From the NCBI GenBank assembly GCA_907165135.1, contig OU015568.1, positions 13,958,501-14,022,500 of the forward strand: a DNA stretch of 64,000 nt. Reading direction: 5' to 3'. The position numbers and the translations under genes were made by a program. The notes under the pieces are model-generated. The model saw nothing but the letters and a program-made list of their open reading frames with translations. It did no database searches and was not told the origin of the DNA. Origin of the DNA: Oikopleura dioica (taxonomy: Eukaryota > Chordata > Appendicularia > Copelata > Oikopleuridae). Shown here one piece after another: positions 51,406 to 64,000 of the stretch. The stretch's first letter is position 1. Each line of letters opens with the position of its first letter.

Positions 51406-52595
51406 ATGGAAAACTCAGAGCGTCTATCAGAAGCAGTTGAGCAAGCAAAACTAGAGCAGCAAGTTGTGATTGAAAAATTAAACTCGAAGTTAAAAGAATA
51501 TGAAGCGCTCGATAATCTCTTGTCGACTTTCACGGACAAAAGAGTTCACGAAGCAATGATTCCTATTTCAAAAAGTAAGGGGTATCGAGGTGCATCATTA
51601 AATGACCATGTTCAGTCGCGTTTTGCCCAGGAAGATTTGTAAATACAAACGATATAACTGCGTATCTTGGAGCGGAGCACTTCGCGGTCGTTTCATGCAA
51701 AACTGCTAGAAAACTCGTTTCACATCGAAAAGGGATGATAGACGAACAGATTCTAAAGCAGAAACAAGCAGCGGATCTTGTCAGTCAGCGAACAGACAGC
51801 TTGAAGAACATCGAAGAGGATCTCATAAAAGAAGAATTGACCGAAGATGACGAAAAACTGGCAAAGACCTTTAGCGATCGGAAAGCTAGGAAGACTGACG
51901 AGGAGATTATGGAAGAAATCGCCGAAAAATTAAAGTAAGATTTATAGCTATAAAGTCTCTGATTATTTTGTAGGCGAACAAAATTGCGATCAGATGAAGA
52001 AATCTGGAGTGAAATCAGCGGCTCTTCCGGAACAGAAAGAAAGAAAAACGAGACTCTAAAGACAGAAAGTAAACCTGCTCCAAAACAAATCAAAATTGAA
52101 GAGATCTCCGATGAAATTATTTCCCCAGAGCTAGAAAAGAAAGAAGAGCTTCCAAAACATAACGTCCACTTCGATTTTGACGAAAAAGCTTCATCATCGT
52201 CCGATTCTGATCCGGAGCCACCCCTCTCCCTCAAGTTCAAATTTACAAACACGGATGTTTCTCCGAAGTTCTCCGATAATATGGAGTACAAGACCCCCTG
52301 GGATATTTTAAATAATCACAAGAAAAGGAAGCAACATGGAATTTTGAAAGCAAAGTCTTCAGTTGAAAATACTCTTCCCTTGCAAGCTGGGTCTTCAGGT
52401 AACTAAAGATTCTGAGTAAAAGATTAATGAGTATCATTAGGAATGTTCCCGACGCAGATTCCGAGAATCCCACCGAAGAGACAGAATACAGCTTTTGGAG
52501 ATGATATTCTTGAACGAAACGTCTCGTCCCAAACATGTAAACCTCCAACAAAATCCAAAGGCAGTCTTTTCAAGCAAAGACGATTGCGTTCATGA
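51406..52595 (+). CDS. URI1: Unconventional prefoldin RPB5 interactor (URI1)
   Basis: Four exons (51406-51574, 51631-51934, 51974-52398, 52441-52595) give 350 residues. An N-terminal prefoldin-like coiled coil (LSEAVEQAKLEQQ) is followed by the family beta-hairpin RFVNTNDITAYLGAEHFAVV and a second coiled coil. A long acidic disordered stretch holds the RPB5-binding-like YKTPWDILNNHKKR..GILKAKSS. The end, GDDILERNV..SLFKQRRL, matches the URI1 tail. Human URI1 is longer (about 535) mainly through its acidic region. URI1 is a scaffold of the R2TP/prefoldin-like complex that assembles RNA polymerases. All introns are GT-AG and 39-56 nt. Confidence 0.82.
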
Positions 52596-52843
52596 TCTTC
52601 TTGATAGTTTTTTTGTGCTTCGATGCTGCCGTGTGAAATAAATAAGTGAAAAACCAAGTACAGTCAGTAGGTTTATTAGAATAAATATCGATATATGTGC
52701 TGGGAAATGAGTCCAGTCATTAATTGCAGAGAGCACATATCTTTTTTGCACATAGAATTTTTGGGTGAGTGAGCGAACGTAAGGCGGTACAAGCTTTTAT
52801 CAACCTAAAACATTTTGCTAGTTTGCTGCGTTAAATTTTAAAT

Positions 52844-55335
52844 TTAGCCTAGTCCATGCGACGCCTTGATCTTACCGATAATATTTCCGTCGTTGCCACT
52901 CTCAGGGCGGATTCTCATCGTTGTCTTCGCAAATGAGTAGTATTTCCCACGGGCTAAATAGATTTCAGGGAATAAATCCTTCTCTTTTCTTACCTGATTG
53001 CCAAAAGACTCCGTCATGTACACCGGTGTACTTTCCATTGTGATAAACGCCGTTTAAATTTGAGCTACCACAGGCACTAAACCACCAGCCAGACTTTAGC
53101 CAGTATCCACAGCTGTACTTTGAGTGCCTAAAAATTATAGAATGCTCACTTCTATAGCCTCATACCTATCATTATCCTGATCAGGCGTTGAGAATCCTAC
53201 GTTGTTCCGATAGAAGCTATTTCCGGCGTTGCCTCGGACGTATTCTGCCTGTCGGACGGCATAATTCAAGCTTTCTCCGGTGATGGAAAAGCTAGAAAAA
53301 TTATTGCAAGTTCCCTAAATATCACCTACTTTTTGTATACAGCGGTGTAAGTGCGTCCATCAGTATCTTCCATTATGATTTCTAAGAGCATCGGTTTGTT
53401 CATTGTCAACCGGTAAATTGCTTCAAGGCCCAGCCACAGCTCACCGCCGCTCAACTAGAGAATATCTTTATTTACTTGTTTCTCTCCTTTTTCATTACTG
53501 TTCCGAAGCCATTTTTGTAATCGTTCCATCCTCTGGTAAAGTTTGTTTCGCCATCCACTCGGCGCTGGATTATTATCCAGCCTTTTCCCTTTATAAATTC
53601 GCAGCGAACAGTCAGCGCCTTATAAAAATAATAATTTCAGACTTTTTTCTATTCTTACCCTTCCACGAACGTCGCGGATTCCACTCATATCATATTTTCC
53701 GTCTACTGCATTAGGCCCGTCAAAGGCGCTACAGTCGGTCGCGTCAGTCTTTTTCGTGACCGGCTTCGATTTAGCAATTTGATACAACTCCCTTTCGAAT
53801 TGCTCAGGCATACTGATATCCGAGCGACTAGGCGAAGATTGATAGTTGTCTTGGTCGTTCCGGCGGTAAGACGACGGCTAAAGACGGTTGATTGGATATT
53901 GATTTTTATAAATACCTGTGGTTGTTTTTTATATCCTGCCATTTCATTCACAATCATATCCTTTCTTGGGATTAGAACTTTTTGACTTCTAATTAATTTT
54001 TGAGCTCTAAGACTTTCCTTCATTGTGCTGTGGATGGTGTTTACGCCGTCCATCATCTCCTCGAGAATTCGCTTCTTTTTCTCCATTACATCTACCATGT
54101 ATGCATATTTCTGATACATATTGTCTATCTCCCCAATTTTCGGCTTTAGGCTTTCTCAAGAAAGGATCAAACATATTTCGCCTTCCAATACTCGCTGTTC
54201 TCATTATTTGATCCGTTATCTAATGTTCTACTGACACGACTTAGCTTCTTTTCTTGCTCTTCAGTTCTTTCTTCAAGCCTCCTAGAATCCATGTCTACTG
54301 CGCCAAGCTCATTAATGATCTTGTAACTCGTCTCATCTTGTTCTGTCTTCACGCGATTTACCATATCGATCGTGCTAAAGACGCAGATAATTTATGTGAC
54401 TCGCGACAAATTTAATTTTTACCTTCTAAGTTGGCCCTCTAAATGAACAATTCTGTCCGGAATGTTTGCCAGAATCTCCTGGCATAAACGCTTTTGCTCA
54501 AAATTTCCAACAGGAAAGTTTGTCGTGCAGAAATCGGTCATCTCAACGGACCGTTCAAATGGGTTTTTGTAAGTCTTTGGTCTGTTGTAATTAAGTTCTT
54601 CTGTAAAGAGTGGTATCGGGATCGGCTGAGTTGTCGTCGTTCTCTTCGTTGTGGTGGTCCTCCTGGTTGTTGTAATTACTTGAGCAGGTCGAGGGGTAGT
54701 GTTTGGAGGCTGATACATGTTTTGAGCGGCGGGAGGATTATTTGACGAGTAGGAATTGTAATTGGTGTTGCTTGGCTAATTTAATACCGTCAGTTTCAAA
54801 AAGCTGTTTTCGCTGACCTGTTGTTGATAGTACCCATAATTATTTTGGCTTCCATAAGACGATTGACTGCTTGAGTAACTGTTGGACAAAGAACTGCTTG
54901 AAGAGGATGATCCGTAATTGTTCGACACGTTTCTAGGAGTTATTACGTAATTACCGTTGGTGACAACGGCCCTGTATCTACCTGTCTTTATTAGGTCGAC
55001 GGTATATGTTGCCCTTGTTAGAGACAAGTTCAATCTTCAATGGGTTCTTGACCACAATTCCCTGATTGAATCTGTAGCTTTCAAGAACTTTGTTGAAGTT
55101 GATCGCATTCGTGAGATCATTTTTCCTGTGATACAAAATCACTCTTTGTTGATGGCTCCGCTCAGTAGGGTCGGATGAGTAGCGATTGTACACAAATATT
55201 GGCGCTTTTACTTTTTCTTCGTAACTATAAAAATGATAGAGAAAAGAAAATTATAAATTTTTAGTTAACTTACGGGTCATTTTGCGCTAGAATCTGTCCA
55301 ATAAGGAACAGAATTAAAAATTTCCTTCTTTTCAT
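52844..55335 (-). CDS. Secreted protein with fibrinogen C-terminal domain
   Basis: Multi-exon minus-strand gene. Exon 1 encodes a signal peptide (MKRRKFLILFLIGQILAQ, cleavage near AQ-ND). A folded-looking domain follows (FVYNRYSSDPTERSHQQRV), then Ser/Tyr/Gln low complexity (SSYGSQNNYGYYQQQ), a Thr-rich stalk (TTTRRTTTTKRTTTT), two coiled-coil stretches with Met-rich heptads, and a C-terminal fibrinogen-related domain. That domain starts ATDCSAFDGPNAVDG, contains CGYWLKSGWWFSACGSSNLNG, and ends KYYSFAKTTMRIRPESG. This order recalls angiopoietin-like or ficolin-like proteins, which bind glycans or receptors; a specific ortholog is not claimed. Splices around 54.95-55.03 kb and 53.6-54.15 kb are unresolved. 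The last exon join (CAATCAG|CCCGTGGG) is clear. Confidence 0.75.
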
Positions 55336-55767
55336 ATCTGCACTCTCAATTTATCGAATTTCGCATATTCCCTTCTCGCTGCTCTTGTGAAATGAAGTCA
55401 CACATTCGAAACCTGGAGCGTTTGATTAAGTCAAATTGATTGATTAAAACATTGATTAAAATTATTATTGGCATAAGTTAATTAAGCTCGCTACAAATCT
55501 TCCTTACTTTGGACACGCGTTTTAATTGCTAGGATCTCCGCTGATGAAGAGATTCTCTCCAGATCATCATTTATTTTATATTTGTGTCTAGCTACGCTCA
55601 ATTATCAGCCTAACTCAGCATTTTCCAGTTGATTTCGCTGCTTCTTCCTTGTTTTCATTATATTCTTTCTAGATCACGAGAAAATTGATATTGTTTCTGT
55701 GAAATCGGGCCGGGCCGAGTTCAGTTTGGGCTTTGGCATTGCTCGCAATTCGCAACAGTAGCCTGAC
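55336..55767. other. Divergent intergenic region
   Basis: Between the minus-strand fibrinogen-domain gene and the plus-strand gene at 55768. AT-rich; no exon or clear promoter motif is seen. Confidence 0.4.
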
Positions 55768-58013
55768 ATGAGCCGCTCCCTGTGCTGGAAGTACTGGGAT
55801 CATGTCAGCAACTGTTGGCATACAGTCCCTTGGCACTACGTAGAGCAGCTTCAGCTTCAAGGCAATGATTTTCAATCTGAAATACTTGCTGAAAATGAAT
55901 ATGCAATTTTAAAAATCTATCAAAAGATCACGATGACATCCAGGGACAGCCCCGTCAAAGCTCAAAGAGCAGTTATCAGGAATTTGTCCCATGCGACGAA
56001 TATCCCAATCTAACTGTCGTCGACTTGATGGAAAATTCACTTCTTCAAAGACCACACCGCCTGGGTCTGAAGAATGAATACGAGAGCGCTGAAGGTACTT
56101 TCCGTGTAAACAAATTCAAATGACATTGCCCATCGGTAATGATAATGGCGATAATGTCAATTTTTGACTTTGGGAGAACTTACAAACTTCGAAAGAAATG
56201 TAGTTTGTTAGTGTTAAAAAATGAGAGAACGAATTACCATTCGGGTCTTTATTCCGCAAGTGCAGAATGGTAATGTACAGTTATTTATCGATGACAGTTT
56301 TCGAAAGTTCGCCACTTGAAGCTCGAAGTGTTTACACGATAATAGTGCCGTGCTATTCGTAAATGACAGGCGGTCTTTAAAAAAATGCTCTCGCAGAGGG
56401 CCCTTATAATAATTTCAGAGTACCGAGAGGGCCGCGAGCCGATGCCGACGCCAGTCACGAGAAAGAGCATCCTCGAAATCAACGAGGAACTGTTGGCAGA
56501 AAAGTACGATCATCGTCAAGTGGCACAAACCGTCGATCCTCAGAAATGTAAATCTCACTCTGTTTTAGACGTCCAGGAAAGCCGGATACAATTATGCATG
56601 ACGATCTTTCGTAAGACAACCCTCTAGTTTTAGAGCTAACGCGACTAACACTCACACCTCGAATCAGAACGTAGAAAGATATTTATCCGATTACTCTGAT
56701 TACAAAACGCTACAACAGTAGAGCCAGTTCCGCAAAATCACAGACGAATGAGCTCAAAGAACTGCGCAAGGAACTTTCCGAGCCCATTATCAAAGCAGAT
56801 TTCAGCGAGAGCCTGAACCAGCCGCAGCTTATTTGGCTTCCCCAAAAACGGAGAAAGGAGAAGCGAAGTTTGGCTGATCTGGCGATGAATAAGAAGAAAT
56901 TGACAAACATCTCTCTGTTGGATAATTTCAAGCCACCCGAAGGTAGGTTTCCGTGATATTTGGCAGTCAAAAAAATTTATTAGGAACGGTTATAAAAATG
57001 ACGAACCCAATCACACGACATTCGCGATGGATTGATCCGGAGCTCAAACGACTCGGGTACAAAGTCGAACCGATTCAAGGAACCAAGGTTCGACCACCGA
57101 CCCAATTGGAGAACTTTCAATGCACTCCAATCAAAGCATATCCATCCTTTGATGATGATGACAGCCTTGCTAGTCGACCGATGACCCCAGTTGGTATCTT
57201 ACGCTTCAAACCCGAATTGCATTTTTCATCTTTATTTTAGAAATTCAACGACTACGACTTTTGCCATCGCCTATCGTCCGCAAATGCATGGATGATGCTC
57301 TTCGGCTCGGGGTTCTGGATCAAGACGACACGAGTATGATCATGAATAGAATTCGAAAAGATGAATACGAGGGAACACCAAGCAGAGGCAACACTCCAGA
57401 GCAAGGCAAAAAGGGCAGAAATATGAAAGATCTCGATATGAAAAACCCTCAGCGACTTATTTCGCCACTGAAATATCAACGCCAGCCAAGAAACTCTGGC
57501 GATCCGATTTATAAGATTGACAACAAAGAAGTTATTAAACCGAAGTGGAATCGACAGCCTATTGCTTACAGACGTAAGCTTACCTATGTTAAATATTTAT
57601 TTACCCTTCTTATAGCCGATCACAAGACAGAACCAATAGTACCACTCCACCTCGAAATTCCATTCTTCCGCGAGAGTCGCGATCGACGACTTCAGAATCG
57701 AATGCAAAACTGGGAGCGCTCTCTCCGCGAAACATCAAGAGAACCGAAGGCACATCAACGCGCTCGCCAGCAGCAGCAGCATAATCAACTTCCATACGGA
57801 CAATATGAACGGTCGCTTTATGCTCAAGAAGAATTCTCCCGCAGAGGTATAAATTTATACTCAAGTCAAAAGCTCATTATCCTAGGCGTCGATTACCCGA
57901 GACTCCACATGCATGGAGATCTGTGCGACGAGTCAAGCCAGCACACTGGGCCTCTATCCGCTCGACCGGAAGCGCCTCCATCATCTCCCTGTCGCGCAAT
58001 GTTCAATTCTTGA
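55768..58013 (+). CDS. Unrecognised multi-exon protein, basic and proline-rich
   Basis: At least eight exons. Exon 1 (55768-55839, MSRSLCWKYWDHVSNCWHTV) joins exon 2 at 55944. Later coding blocks are PTPVTRKSILEINEELLAEK (56.4 kb), LSEPIIKADFSESLNQPQLI (56.8 kb), TNPITRHSRWIDPELKRLGY (57.0 kb), VRKCMDDALRLGVLDQDDTS (57.3 kb), and an Arg/Gln-rich end (HQRARQQQQHNQ). Many short Pro-containing segments separated by basic residues suggest an extended scaffold or cytoskeleton-binding protein. No domain is recognised. The splice model between 56.5 and 56.75 kb is not settled. Confidence 0.55.
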
Positions 58014-61000
58014 TTGCCACTTTCTGCCACAGATATATACTTTTATTTTTATACAAATATACTATCTATTTTTCTAAAGTCAACCGCATTCATATTGTTA
58101 AAAATGCAGAACATGCCGGGCACCCTTTTTATAAATGCCACGAAAGAATGGGTAGATTGTTCACAAAACCGGTGGTGCCATTTTGCATCTTCAACGCAAC
58201 TTTTCACACCACCGATAGCAGAAAATCTGCGATTCATCAATTGCGCATAAGCAAAAGGTTATACTCGTCATGGGGTCTATATTACTGGAGATTTCATGTT
58301 TAGCAATTACTGGAGTTGACTCAGCAAAAATAAAGAAGAGAAGTAGTCCTCCTTGATTTCAATTATCGACGGCAAGTAAGACCAGGTCAGTTCTTCTTAC
58401 GTAAATTCATTTAAGAGCCGCTAGTCGGATCAGCGGTGTTTTGTCAGAGACAGAAAGTTAGAAATCTCCGTCTACAAAAAGTGATCCTCTTCAAAGTCCT
58501 TCCCGACCGAGTTGGCATTTTGAAACTCATTTTTGGGTTGATTTTAACGTCCACTCACATCTCGCTCAAGAAAGATGCGTTTTCGTCTTGTCTAGCAAAG
58601 TAGTACACGAGCGGCTGGTAACCAATCTATCGTAACAAATCTTTAGCCGTCGATTTATCCGTGACCTCGCCTGAACAAACACTGTATGCTCTCGTCCGTC
58701 GTCCTAATACCACATGATATCGAGATTAGCTGCTGCTCGAGTGGGCATTGCGGGCGTTTCCGTTCTCTCAGCTGATAATTAGATTAATTAGCAGACGGAC
58801 TTTTTGAGCGGCCCAAATAACAAAAACACTCTTTTCCCACTTGAAAGTGCTTCAAAGCATAATTTCCATTACGTGCTAAGCAGGAAATCAGTTTCGTCTT
58901 CCGGAAGTAGATAATTGCCGTGAGAGCGTGCCTCCTCTCCCGTCTGGAGTTTTATTGTGATAATTTGATTTTTTGGATATTTTAATTACTACTGATAATT
59001 TTCCTTCTCTCAGAGTATTCCCACACTGTTAATAATAATAACGTACAGTAGTTCCTGTTTAGGAAAATTAATTTTCAAACATTTTTATTTGAAATAATGA
59101 GCGACCGCAGAAAGTCGTTTCTGAACGTGCCATTTTCCCAGAGACGCTTTACTACATGACTTACAGCTTGGTTAATGATGAAGGATACGCCATTTCCGTT
59201 CGATTTTATATGATAATGCGTTTAGGGTGTGAAAAGCATGTGTTGGGAAGTCAATATTACTTCCGCCAATCGCCACTGGTAGTAAGACTTGCGTTTGAAG
59301 TGTTGAGAGAGCTGTCTTTGAAACGACAAGCGTAGACGTTAATCGTTAGACTTTTGGCTCGAAGGAGAAATGAACACTTTCCACAAATCATCTCTCAATA
59401 ATTTCGGAGCCCTTCAGGATCAAATGCCTCGCCAGTTGATCCACTTGCACAATACTAACGGTACGCGCTCGCATGCTCAAGGGTCGCAGATGCAAATCTT
59501 AAAGACATCGCGAAAATTTCAAAAAATTTGCGGAAACTTGCGCCGTTTCAAACGGGCGGAGCCTTGACCGGGACACTTGAGTGCTTGAATTAGGCGAATC
59601 CATTATCGGCCGCCTTTGAGCTTGAATACAAATTCCAAAAATTGCAGAAAATCTATATAAAAGCGCATTTATCAAGTTGAAGCAGGTGCGCCGGGAGAAG
59701 TAACGCTATTATTTTCGAGGGACTACTTAGAAGTTGCTTTTATCAGCGCTCACGGAAATGCTAATCAATTATTTTTCATAGACCGCTATTTGCGTACTTT
59801 ATTCCGTAAGAGAGAGAGAGACTCATGTCTCTTCAGTCATTAACCGTCTTAGAAAAGCCTGAGCAACACCTTCTCCTGACACCTCCAGTCGAAGATAATC
59901 ACCCTGCCCTTTCCAATAAGAACCTAGCCCAACCTAAGTAACATCTTATAGCTTTGCAACGTGCGTATTACGACCCATTACGAAAGCAGAGCTGCCATGC
60001 TTCGTGTCAAATTATTACGTCTGCGCCATCTTATCCTTCTGAACTTTAAATCTGCAAATTCTCTAGCAGAGAGAATACGACATGATGCACTCACTAAAGC
60101 TCCTCAATAGAAAACTTGTTGGTTGAAGACTTTTATTTGAACTTTTTGGACGAGAAATCCAGACAGATATTTCCTCGACGAATCTTGTTCTACTTGTGTA
60201 GCTACATATGTAGACATGGGCAAAACAAAGCCCAATAAGCAAATTTCAGTCTGACAGACTCACTGGAGCATTATGTATTGCACAAAATCAGCTTACACCC
60301 TGTCATCCCCATCTAAAGCGCGCGCGTAATACCAGTATCCTGTTTGAGTTTAGTTGTATGTATTTTCATGCGTCGTCGGGTTAAATTTTTTCGTCGCCGG
60401 AAACGGACCACATCCGCCGCAGACACTCGCTACCAGTTGTCCTCCCACTTGTTAATTTATTTCAACAACAAGAAGCAACACGGAAGTTAAATATGTCACT
60501 TTATGCGTCTTCTCCTCTGACACACCGCAGCTCAAATTGACAACGAAAACAGTTAACTCCTTGAGAACTTTCGGGGGCTCATAAACTCCCCTCGTTCGCA
60601 CCATAAACAAAGTCTTCTTAGCAATCCCATGTTTCCGAAAATATCCCCAAAGGAAAAACAGCCATGACAATTTCCGATCAATATTCTTAGCCCAGATTCG
60701 CGGGCATTTCCGCTCTAGAAAGGCTCCCATAAAACTCAGATTTCTCACTTTCATCCCCTTCATCAAGCCCTGGGAAAAAGTGTCAATCAGATACATGTTC
60801 TGCCGGTGCTTGTAAATCGTGAAAAAATGCGGAAATGCGAAAAGCGCGCATTAGCGTTTGATTTTCGTATTTTTGGTTCACACGAAGGCCAAGTGCAATT
60901 TCGCCAAGAAGATCAAACGGTGGGAGCACGCGCCTGGTACCACTTTATGGGCTTCATCCTGCCTGATTAAGGCGCGTCTATCAAAGGAAACTCTCAAGTT

Positions 61001-64000
61001 CTCATAGAAAACTTGAACTTGAGGAGATTTTTATGATTTTCTCTCTTGCAAGTTTTATCCAAGGACTTTTTGATTTACGATTGATTTGTTGGGACAGCTG
61101 AAGAACTGGTGACAGGTAAATGTTTCACGAGTATACCTAACTTTTTGAAATTTTGGCGTCCACTTTGCACAAACTTCGCTCAAACACCAACACAGCTCCC
61201 CTTTTTTTTGAGCGGTTTGAACAGGCATGCGTGGCATAAAACGAACACCGCTCAAGTACTTTTCCAAATTGATCCACAACTAACAAGCACTACTATCGGC
61301 ACTTTCTTATCTACAAGCAAAACTTGTTGTGCAACCGTTTTTCCGTTGCAAATGTGGATAAATAAGATAATAACGGGAAAACTGACAGAACTGGAAAATT
61401 TAATAAAATATTTTCTAAGTTATAACCGACGATTTTCGTTCAACCTCTTTTTGGCTGAACTTAGCAATATTTCCCTGTGGTCATTAAAAATACCAAATCT
61501 GCTCCCCACAGCCAAATCTCGTTCAGCAATAGATGCATGGCTGCATGTATACCAGTGTGATATTTTTGGTCGATTAACTGTGCCAAGAAAAACAGAAAGC
61601 GCGCAGTTTTCTGATTATATTATTTCTAGCGCTCCAAATAGACTTAGCCCTTTGTATAAATATTCTAATGAGGAGGATTAGAAGAGTTCTTACAAGGCGC
61701 CGACTTTTGTTGAGAGCCGGAGCTCAACATAAAAACTTGGAGTGAAGCCGAGAAGATCAATGTTTTATTTTATAAACAGGAAAGAAGTTCAATCATTCAG
61801 AGAAACATCTGAACTGCAATTCAAGAGGAGAAATATAGACATTGAATTTCACGGACATCGTAAACTTCAATAAATCGATATGTGTTTCATAAATCATTCT
61901 CCGCCCGTAATCTGCTTCATCACGCCATCTGTGACCTGCTTACCCAGTTTTACAGTAAAACATGACTTCTATCACTTCCCTACTAGGGCAGAAAATTTGC
62001 TAGTTATCAAGATTTATATTTTACTTTATGCTTGCTTTAGTAATTATCCATATTCTCCTTGATTATCTTATAATTAAAAAAAAAATCAGTGGTCGAAAAA
62101 GACTAATAATGAGTTCAAGTTACTGTCGTTATTCGGTCAAAATAGCATATTTTCTTCTGCTAGTATAAATGAGGTGAATGAGTTCCAAAATTCCAAGACG
62201 GCCTTTAGCATATTTCGAGTAATAAGTGGCAATGATTGAAACAGAAAATCGCTCACAATTCTACGCGAAAAACAACAATTAAAAAAAAAACAGAAGCTCA
62301 ATCAAAAAGTGATTAATTCAAGTAGAGGCGGATAATTGTTAGCTTTCCCCTGCGGGAGTGTGCCCTAAGCGTGCTACAAATCGAATTATATTTGGATCAA
62401 TTTGTGACTTTTGCGACCCGCCAAGCCGGTGGTGATGGGCACCGTATGGCTCAGCAGGGGAGTAGATCAGCTGATTAATATGTGCAACTCTAATTCAGTT
62501 ACAGTTTTTACAGTGAGACGCGCCAACTTCACACCGTGCTCTGCGGGCGATCAAGTAAATATTGAATCCCTAAAAACTTCTTTGTTTATTTTCATCTTGA
62601 CTTCATGAGCGTATTTTTACGTCTCGTAGACGTCTCCAAGGCGTAGAATTATGTGTTTCTCCGTGTTATGCCAATTGACAAGCTCTGGTTCCCACCGTCT
62701 ATATTGTCGGCATCCTTTTTTCATGTGGACCCAGGGTGTATACGCCTTATGCAACTGTGCGTGGAAAATATGCCCCGGCCCATATTATGCCAAAAATACA
62801 TATTACCGCACAAAGCCTTTTTATATGCCGCCATAATCTACATAAGGCCTGCGTCAGATTTTCACAGAAATGAGGAAAGGATAGCAGGGTATTTTGTCCT
62901 TCTAAAATAGAAGTTCCTAAACAGGGAAGTCTGAAAAGTTGAGCAGAGGAAATAAGTGCCAGTTTACGACGGTGAGTAATGCTCTGACTCCTCGATCTCA
63001 AGATCTGAAGCACGAGGTTTATCCATTGCGCCAACCGGCAGTAGAAGTTTACCAATCATCTCTTCATCCACAACCTTTACTCATGGCATTTCCATATGGG
63101 AAAGATCATGGATTAAAATTAAGAACCTCGACCTAATCTTAGGAACTGACTCAGTCTTCTGAACTTTTGCCGGTCCTCATGATGCTCCTCGTCAATCTGA
63201 CGAAAGGGTGATTCCGGAATATACCGGCGCGAGCTTACACATGTACTCTCATTCTTACTCACGACTGAATGGGTATGCTTGCGACAACGGCAACGACTCC
63301 TGGCTAGGCAAGGTTGGTATCTATTCAGTTTCACCCAGGTCATCATTTATCAAATTCAGCCCAGTCTGCCTAGATTTGCAGGCTGCGCAAAGCTGACGTT
63401 TCCTGCAGGTGTCGAGAATTGATTAGTATCCCGCCTGGTGCACCCCAATGATAATGATCCGATCCTATACTGATAAACTGGCAGAGTGTACCTGCGTCGC
63501 AAATGTAGGCCGAGAAATCGGCGCCTATTGTGTTGCAATTATGGAACGGTCACCCATGCGCAAAAACAAATATATACAATACGGTCACGTGTTTGTCCCC
63601 AGATCCGTATCCGACATTTTGAGGCCTCGGATGCGCCAGACTGGAGAGTTGATTTTGATAAGCTCTCTTACTTTGTTTGACGGGCGAAAGTTGCGCAATT
63701 ATAGTGCTCGTTGGCAATCAGTTATTTTGAAATCAAGTCGTTCTGTTTTCTCCTTAGGTTCTCCTAAGGTTATCGCCATCCTCAAGTGGATCAAGTTTAT
63801 CAAACAAAGCTCAATTCCATTCCCTTTCCAAAAAGAACCTATCGAACAGCATGGAGCTCATCTTCTACAGCTGCTGTTTATAGCAGCTTTCTTCTGTTTT
63901 GTCCGGGGATTATTTAATGATAATGTTACTTGAAAATCGTTAAAATGAATTCGGACGATAGTTGACGGTGGTGTTTTGTGATAAGAAGACTTAAACAGGG
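58014..64000. other. 6 kb without a supported gene
   Basis: Only chance-length frames occur here. The longest, 61109-61681 on the plus strand (190 codons with no early ATG), lacks domain-like pattern. An AG-repeat is near 59810, poly-A runs near 62075 and 62280, and a tRNA-like A-box on the minus strand at 63023-63033. Such a long gene-free stretch is unusual for an appendicularian genome and may hold distal regulatory DNA or decayed repeats. Confidence 0.4.

Noticed and set aside
60452-60796. 114-codon minus-strand frame
   Set aside because: No conserved-looking segment, no splice-site context, and isolated in a region with no other coding signal.
61109-61681. 190-codon open frame in the right-hand gene-free region
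   Set aside because: It has no ATG near its start, no domain pattern, and composition like the surrounding AT-rich DNA; not enough to call a gene.

Overview
This window looks like nuclear DNA of an appendicularian (larvacean) tunicate, most likely Oikopleura. The evidence is a dense set of chordate-type genes, introns clustering near 40-47 nt, several same-strand gene runs with spacers of about 40-90 bp that suggest trans-spliced operons, and at least one candidate GA-AG intron. The species is inferred from genome style, not from a database match.

Host genes, left to right: an unrecognised membrane protein (partial), RP2 and TRMT61A form a minus-strand run. CCT3 is divergent from TRMT61A. 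A small unknown gene has its 3' end rewritten by a 3.7 kb LTR element. Next come an unknown minus-strand gene and a partial gene with five SUMO-acceptor-like motifs. HMMR/RHAMM spans 13.3-39.5 kb because one of its tiny introns holds a giant transposon. Beyond it are a Schlafen-like AlbA_2 gene, a C2H2 zinc-finger gene, VPS33A (interrupted in an exon by a 1.1 kb transposon), a short C2H2 gene, and a probable operon of TIMM21, two small membrane proteins, PIGS (in two frames) and ATOX1. The last genes are URI1, a secreted fibrinogen-domain protein and an unrecognised multi-exon gene. The final 6 kb holds no gene I can support.

The main feature is a 22,885 bp Polinton/Maverick (adintovirus-like) element at 16,044-38,928. 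It has about 0.33 kb terminal inverted repeats and a perfect 6-bp target duplication (CTCGAT), and it sits inside an intron that was only 43 nt long. Its left half carries a packaging ATPase, a DDE integrase, a small unknown ORF, a lysine-rich core-like protein, an adenain-like cysteine protease, a capsid candidate and three small ORFs. The middle carries a protein-primed family B DNA polymerase on the other strand and a RING-finger protein. The right third carries an accessory set I do not recognise: four small membrane proteins in a row (one mucin-like, one with potential N-glycosylation sites), an acidic protein, a fifth membrane protein, and a 513-residue acidic protein with seven 11-residue repeats and two SUMO-interaction motifs. 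Arrays with a 29-bp period lie at three gene-block borders. The capsid and polymerase frames are each broken once, at a five-base homopolymer.

The strongest leads are the accessory cassette of the Polinton (RING protein, SIM-repeat protein, membrane and mucin-like proteins), the chained ATGA and long overlapping frames in its left half, and three independent transposon insertions that change host genes HMMR, the 6 kb gene and VPS33A.
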